The notes under the pieces are model-generated. The model had not been told where the DNA came from. It saw nothing but the letters and a program-made list of their open reading frames with translations, and ran no database searches. Shown in pieces: positions 14,713-18,306 of a stretch of DNA of 18,306 nt (positions are counted from its first letter, which is position 1; the number at the start of each line of letters is the position of its first letter). The position numbers were made by a program, and so were the translations under genes. The stretch lies in the NCBI GenBank assembly GCA_910588685.1, contig CAJUPX010000028.1, forward strand, positions 1 to 18,306, given 5' to 3'. Origin of the DNA: an uncultured Christensenellaceae bacterium. GTDB taxonomy: Bacteria > Bacillota > Clostridia > Christensenellales > Borkfalkiaceae.

Positions 14713-15828
14713 TCAAAGTTTTGTTACGGTTATTCCGTCGGCTATTTCGGCATCGTAAATTTTGCAGTCGTAGCCCACGGCATTTTTATATTTTTCGGAA
14801 ACGGTCTTTTTAAAATGCTCTACGCCGTCCTTATGCACAAGCGAGATAGTACACCCGCCGAATCCCGCGCCGGTCATTCGCGAGCCTATGCAGGAGGGGT
14901 GGCTCTGCGCCGCCTCTGCAAGCGCGTCAAGCTCTTTGCCCGTTACCTCGTAAAGCTCTTTAAGCGATTTGTGCGACTCGTTCAAAAGCCTGCCGAGCGT
15001 GAGCATATCGCCCCTTTTCATCGCCTCTGCGGCAAGCGTTACCCTCCGGCACTCGTTTACGACGTGTTCCGCGCGGTCGGCAACCTTTCCGTTCAAAAGA
15101 TGCTTGCGCCTTTTAAACTCCTCAACGGCGAGGTCGGCAAGACAGCTTATTTCACAATGCTTTTGCAGAATTTCGAGCGCTTTTTCGGTTTCTTTGCGCC
15201 GCTCGTTATACTTGCTCTCAACTAAATTATGCGGCTTGTTGCAGTTGATTATCACAAGCCTGTAATCCCCGAGCTCGAACGGCACGTATTCGTGCGTGAC
15301 CGATTTGCAGTCAAGTATAAGAGCGTGGTTTTTTTTGCCGTTTGCCGATGCGTACTGGTCCATAATGCCGCAATTAACGCCCGCATACTCGCGCTCGGCT
15401 TTCTGAGCCGTCAGCGCTATTTCCTTTTTGTCCGGCCGTTCGCCCGCCACCGCGGCAAGCGCGGCTATGGTTGAAACCTCTATTGCTGCCGACGACGAAA
15501 GCCCGCTGCCGAACGGAACGGTACAGTCCATAAGCATATCGCAGCCCAAAACCTTATGCCCCGCCTGATTCCACAAATACGCGCAGCCCGCCTGGAATTT
15601 TGCGTGCGTTTCATTTTTATAACTTTCGAAGTTATCTAAATCGAGGCTCACGTTCCCGGGCAGCGTAGTCCAGCTTAAATTTATCCTGTTTGTGCCGTTG
15701 GGGCGCACATATACCGTGTTGCAAAGGGACAGCGCTGCGGGGAAAACCTTGCCGCCGCAATAATCTATGTGTTCGCCTATTATGTTTATTCTGCCCGCGG
15801 CAGTAATTTTATATGTATAGTTATTCAC
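14713..15828 (-). CDS. galK: Galactokinase
   Basis: This 371-residue GHMP-family kinase phosphorylates alpha-galactose with ATP to galactose-1-phosphate. Galactokinase signature GRINIIGEHIDYCGG is at 13-27. The GHMP ATP-binding loop is PFGSGLSSSAAIEVS (about 109-123), the catalytic Asp is in NCGIMDQYAS, and the third motif MTGAGFGGCTISLV is near 317. The start is GTG at 15828, which overlaps the galT stop as GTGA, the usual sign of translational coupling; GGGG lies upstream in the galT end. Length is close to the family norm (~385). Confidence 0.96.
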   Translation of the reverse strand: MNNYTYKITAAGRINIIGEHIDYCGGKVFPAALSLCNTVYVRPNGTNRINLSWTTLPGNVSLDLDNFESYKNETHAKFQAGCAYLWNQAGHKVLGCDMLMDCTVPFGSGLSSSAAIEVSTIAALAAVAGERPDKKEIALTAQKAEREYAGVNCGIMDQYASANGKKNHALILDCKSVTHEYVPFELGDYRLVIINCNKPHNLVESKYNERRKETEKALEILQKHCEISCLADLAVEEFKRRKHLLNGKVADRAEHVVNECRRVTLAAEAMKRGDMLTLGRLLNESHKSLKELYEVTGKELDALAEAAQSHPSCIGSRMTGAGFGGCTISLVHKDGVEHFKKTVSEKYKNAVGYDCKIYDAEIADGITVTKL

Positions 15829-17201
15829 GCTTTGAACCCCGCCGTTTTTAAAAATTCAATAAAGTCGCTCTCGTTTTTGAATACCGCGGTGTTTTGCAAT
15901 ATCCTGTAACAAATGCTGCCCAGCTCTTCCTGCATCGCCTTATGAACGTTAGCGAATTTGCCGCTTTCGTACAGCTCGCTAGCCTCTTTGTAAACCATAT
16001 TAAAATGCGCATATTCGGGAGGCAACCCGCATTTCTGCTCTATTATTTTTTCTATCTCACCGAGCTCTTCCTCTAATCTGCCGGGGAGTATAAACAGCCC
16101 CTGCGCCTCTATAAGCCCTATACTCTCTTTTTTTACCGGGTGAAATTCCGGGTGAGCGTGAAATACGCCGTCGGGATATTGCGCGCTTGTAATATTACTT
16201 CTTAATATAACGGTCATTTCATAACCGTAAACTGTTTTTATAACCGTAGGACTGATAGCGTTGTGCACTCCGTCGCCGTCGCGGGAAATTATACCCAGCT
16301 CCGGCTTATCGTATGTCTCCCAAGCCTCGCGTATGCGGTCGGCTATGTCTATAACCTCGTTGCGCTTATCGCTTTTTATACGTACCGCAGTGCCCGGCCA
16401 GTTAAGTATACCCACTTTTACGTACGGAAATTTACCGTCCTGCACAAGCGTTTTTATCGCAGCCTTTTGCAACGGCAGAATTTCCCCGCCGCCCTGATAA
16501 TGGTCGTGGGCAAGCACGCTGCCGCCTATTCTCGGCAAAGGCGCGTTGCAGCCTATAAAATAATGCGGAAATTTATCCACAAAATCAGTCAGATTTTCTA
16601 ACGTCTGCCTGTCGATATGCATAGGCGTATGCGAACAGTTTACCGCAATGCCGTGTTCCGAAAAATATCCGTAAGGCGAATACTGCCAAAACCAGGACTG
16701 CGAGCCTAAAGATATTGAAACAGTACGCAGATTTCTCTTGTTTCTTGCGCCGAAGCCCTCGTTTTCGCGGCAAATAACGCACTTTGCAAAGCCTGTTTCA
16801 ACGCTGTTGCCCTTAGCCGCCTTTTTAGGGTCGCGGAACTCGGGTTTAGCCTTGTTTATGGTAACTACAAGTCCGTTGGATGCGTCAAACCTCGGATTTT
16901 TATCGAGTGCGCTCTTTTTAACGTAATCATTTTTTACGCAGTAACCGTAAAGCCAGTCGGTGGCTTGTTTTGCGTCCTCTTTGTAAAGCCGTGCAAATTT
17001 ATCCTCTACCGCGCCCGGCTTCAAACTCAACGCGCCGTAAATTCTGTCGGTATCCTCCGCAGTAAGTTCGTCACCCGCCGCGGACAGAACGTCAAGCACG
17101 GTGTTTCGCGCATAAAGTTCGTCGCGCGGGTCAAGTTCAAGATTTTTAACCGCATATACGGCATATTCTTCTGCAAGCTTAATCTGCTTTTCCGTTTTCA
17201 A
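15825..17201 (-). CDS. galT: Galactose-1-phosphate uridylyltransferase, class II (Firmicutes type)
   Basis: The 458-residue enzyme transfers UMP between UDP-glucose and galactose-1-phosphate. It belongs to the longer class II GalT typical of Bacillus and Lactobacillus rather than the ~350-residue class I. Seen: an N-terminal helical domain absent from class I, VCRENEGFGAR-like nucleotide region (CVICRENEGF), NCSHTPMHID, and the active-site region VLAHDHYQGGGE with the paired His residues. FHAHPEFHPVKKESIGLIEAQGLFILPGRL closes the second half. The start is TTG at 17201 with AAGGCGG 7 bases upstream. It is the first gene of the operon, divergent from the AraC-type regulator. Confidence 0.95.
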   Translation of the reverse strand: MKTEKQIKLAEEYAVYAVKNLELDPRDELYARNTVLDVLSAAGDELTAEDTDRIYGALSLKPGAVEDKFARLYKEDAKQATDWLYGYCVKNDYVKKSALDKNPRFDASNGLVVTINKAKPEFRDPKKAAKGNSVETGFAKCVICRENEGFGARNKRNLRTVSISLGSQSWFWQYSPYGYFSEHGIAVNCSHTPMHIDRQTLENLTDFVDKFPHYFIGCNAPLPRIGGSVLAHDHYQGGGEILPLQKAAIKTLVQDGKFPYVKVGILNWPGTAVRIKSDKRNEVIDIADRIREAWETYDKPELGIISRDGDGVHNAISPTVIKTVYGYEMTVILRSNITSAQYPDGVFHAHPEFHPVKKESIGLIEAQGLFILPGRLEEELGEIEKIIEQKCGLPPEYAHFNMVYKEASELYESGKFANVHKAMQEELGSICYRILQNTAVFKNESDFIEFLKTAGFKA

Positions 17202-17230
17202 TTTTAAACCGCCTTTTTTATTCTGTCAAC

Positions 17231-17260
17231 ATTTTATCATACCGCAACAGCCAGTTTCAA
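17231..17260 (-). promoter_or_regulatory. Promoter of the gal operon
   Basis: On the minus strand TTGAAA (17255-17260), 18 bp, and TAAAAT (17231-17236) form a good vegetative promoter; TGA before TAAAAT gives an extended -10. It is 30 bases upstream of the galT start. Confidence 0.65.
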
Positions 17261-17266
17261 GAAATT

Positions 17267-17295
17267 ATTTTACTAATAATGGACAAAATTTTACT
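17267..17295. promoter_or_regulatory. Direct-repeat operator between gal and AraC-gene promoters
   Basis: ATTTTACT occurs at 17267-17274 and again at 17288-17295, a 21-bp period (two helical turns), which is the classic spacing of AraC-family half-sites. It starts 6 bp upstream of the gal -35 box and ends 6 bp before the regulator's -35 box, a position suited to activation of gal and autoregulation. The sites are AT-rich, so chance is possible. Confidence 0.5.
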
Positions 17296-17301
17296 TTTTT
17301 A

Positions 17302-17330
17302 TTGACACAGGTTATTTGCACGGCTATAAT
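17302..17330 (+). promoter_or_regulatory. Consensus promoter of the AraC-type regulator gene
   Basis: TTGACA (17302-17307), 17 bp, TATAAT (17325-17330). The ATG at 17337 is 6 bases after the -10, so transcription is expected to begin at or within a base of the start codon. Its -10 and spacer share the core TTGCACGGCTATAAT with the MATE promoter. Confidence 0.85.
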
Positions 17331-17336
17331 TATTAT

Positions 17337-18206
17337 ATGATTGCAAACAGAGAACAACGCAATTATTCTTACGGTGAGAGGGTTTGGGTAGGCGCCTACC
17401 GCAACTCGCAGAACATTCCGCACTGGCACTACGACTGCGAAATAGTCTATCTTGAAAGCGGCGGACTTAACGTTTTCTGCAACGGCGCGACTCTCACCCT
17501 CGAAGAAGGGCAGGCGGTTTTTGTAAACAGCGGACAGGTACACCATCTGCACGCGTTTACGCCGCAGACAACTGTTAAACACATAATATTCTCGTATGAA
17601 ATTATAGAAAGCTTTGCAAACGGTCTGTCGCTTGCCTCCCCGCTTCTAAGTTGTGACTACTCAATTCCCGGTATTTATGACGGTTTAAAAAATATTCTCA
17701 AAGAAAAAAAACAGTTTTACCGGGCAAAAGCCGAACACGTTGTTACGGGACTTATGTTGGACGCGTTTTCCCGCGAGCCAACCGTATATAAGGATTTACG
17801 CGAAATAAAAGCCGAAAGGCTTAAACCGCTGTTAAAAAAAATAGACGAAAATTTTGAATTTTACACTCTGGAAAACGCCGCGGAATTTATGCATATGAAT
17901 ACCTCTTATTTTTCAAGGCTTTTTCACACTCTCACGGGCGTTACCTTTTCGCAATATCTTAACAGCGTACGCTTAAACCGGGCGGTTCAACTTCTGCGCG
18001 AGAGTAAAGAGCTCAGTATGACGGAAATTTCCTCACGCTGCGGCTTTGAAACTATCCGTAACTTTAACAGGATATTCAAGAATGTAACAGGTTATACGCC
18101 GGGAACGCTGCCCGAGGACTTTTCCCTTAACCATTATACCGGATACACCCCGCCTAAAAATCCTACGTTGCCCGAAAGCGAGCTAATTGAAAGCTCGGAC
18201 GACTAA
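17337..18206 (+). CDS. AraC-family transcriptional regulator, likely of the gal operon
   Basis: The 289-residue regulator has an N-terminal cupin sensor (about 1-130), with PHWHYDCEIVY and EEGQAVFVNSGQVHHLHAF as the two cupin motifs. The C-terminal AraC DNA-binding domain covers about the last 100 residues: first HTH around LENAAEFMHMNTSYFSRLFH, second around MTEISSRCGFETIRNFNRIFK, ending VTGYTPG. A TTG at 17316 is in frame but lies within the promoter spacer, so I take ATG 17337. No Shine-Dalgarno is present and the message is probably leaderless. Divergent from galT across a short shared region with 21-bp-spaced repeats, so a galactose-responsive activator is the natural reading. The ligand is not shown by sequence. 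Confidence 0.92.
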   Translation: MIANREQRNYSYGERVWVGAYRNSQNIPHWHYDCEIVYLESGGLNVFCNGATLTLEEGQAVFVNSGQVHHLHAFTPQTTVKHIIFSYEIIESFANGLSLASPLLSCDYSIPGIYDGLKNILKEKKQFYRAKAEHVVTGLMLDAFSREPTVYKDLREIKAERLKPLLKKIDENFEFYTLENAAEFMHMNTSYFSRLFHTLTGVTFSQYLNSVRLNRAVQLLRESKELSMTEISSRCGFETIRNFNRIFKNVTGYTPGTLPEDFSLNHYTGYTPPKNPTLPESELIESSDD

Positions 18207-18230
18207 AAGCCCCTTGCGGGGCTTTTTATA
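18205..18230 (+). terminator. Terminator of the AraC-type regulator gene
   Basis: AAAAGCCCC (18205-18213) pairs with GGGGCTTTT (18218-18226) around TTGC, followed by more T and A. The stem overlaps the stop codon. Confidence 0.85.
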
Positions 18231-18250
18231 TTTATCTTTCTATCACACAA

Positions 18251-18280
18251 TAAAAGAGCAGTTTAGAAACTGCTCTTTTA
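18251..18280. terminator. Second hairpin, probable terminator of a gene beyond the window
   Basis: A perfect 14-bp stem TAAAAGAGCAGTTT (18251-18264) pairs with 18267-18280 around a 2-base loop; the arms end in A and T runs. A minus-strand frame entering from the right edge stops at 18287-18289 (last residues AAFVL), 7 bases before the hairpin, so this probably terminates a convergent neighbour. That partial frame is too short to call. Confidence 0.65.
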
Positions 18281-18306
18281 TTAATTCTACAATACAAATG
18301 CTGCAA

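Overview
The window looks like a chromosomal segment of a low- to mid-GC Gram-positive anaerobe, most likely a member of the Clostridia (Bacillota). The reasons are a DnaK of the Gram-positive type (no extra segment near residue 80), a class II (Firmicutes-type) GalT, an IscS/IscU pair in Clostridial order, a lipobox lipoprotein, consensus TTGACA-17-TATAAT promoters and frequent TTG starts. I cannot name the genus. Nearly all large genes lie on the minus strand; only a small lipoprotein gene and the terminal AraC-type regulator are on plus.

Layout. Positions 1-84 hold part of a GC-rich repeat-like sequence, followed by the 3' remnant of an AT-rich coding frame (85-276) and a strong terminator (281-320). 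Positions 357-563 are non-coding and carry a cluster of DnaA-box-like 9-mers, two of them perfect TTATCCACA, next to AT-rich tracts. Then come a MATE-family exporter (minus), a small XRE regulator (minus) divergent from a small lipoprotein gene (plus) with a repeated palindromic operator between them, and the chaperone operon grpE-dnaK-dnaJ (minus) without hrcA or a recognisable CIRCE element. A Ca2+-type P2A ATPase (minus) follows, then iscS-iscU-glf (minus), with glf encoding UDP-galactopyranose mutase. The gal operon galT-galK-galE-galM (minus) is divergent from an AraC-family regulator (plus). Two terminators close the window.

How genes work together. GalM, GalK, GalT and GalE form a complete Leloir pathway from galactose to glucose-1-phosphate and UDP-sugars. 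The divergent AraC-type protein is the obvious candidate regulator, and 21-bp-spaced direct repeats sit between the two promoters. UDP-galactose made by GalE/GalT is the substrate of Glf, encoded about 2 kb downstream behind the iron-sulfur assembly pair iscS-iscU. The iscS promoter is consensus and its -35 box lies in a perfect 9-9-9 inverted repeat, as expected for repression by an Rrf2-type regulator.

The coding content is mostly well-known housekeeping and sugar metabolism. The unusual signals are regulatory or structural: the DnaA-box cluster, a 22-base promoter segment almost identical in front of the MATE and AraC genes, apparently leaderless starts, the XRE/lipoprotein operator pair, and hairpin-rich or duplicated non-coding segments inside the grpE-dnaK and iscS-iscU spacers. 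I see no CRISPR array, tRNA, rRNA, transposase or phage gene.
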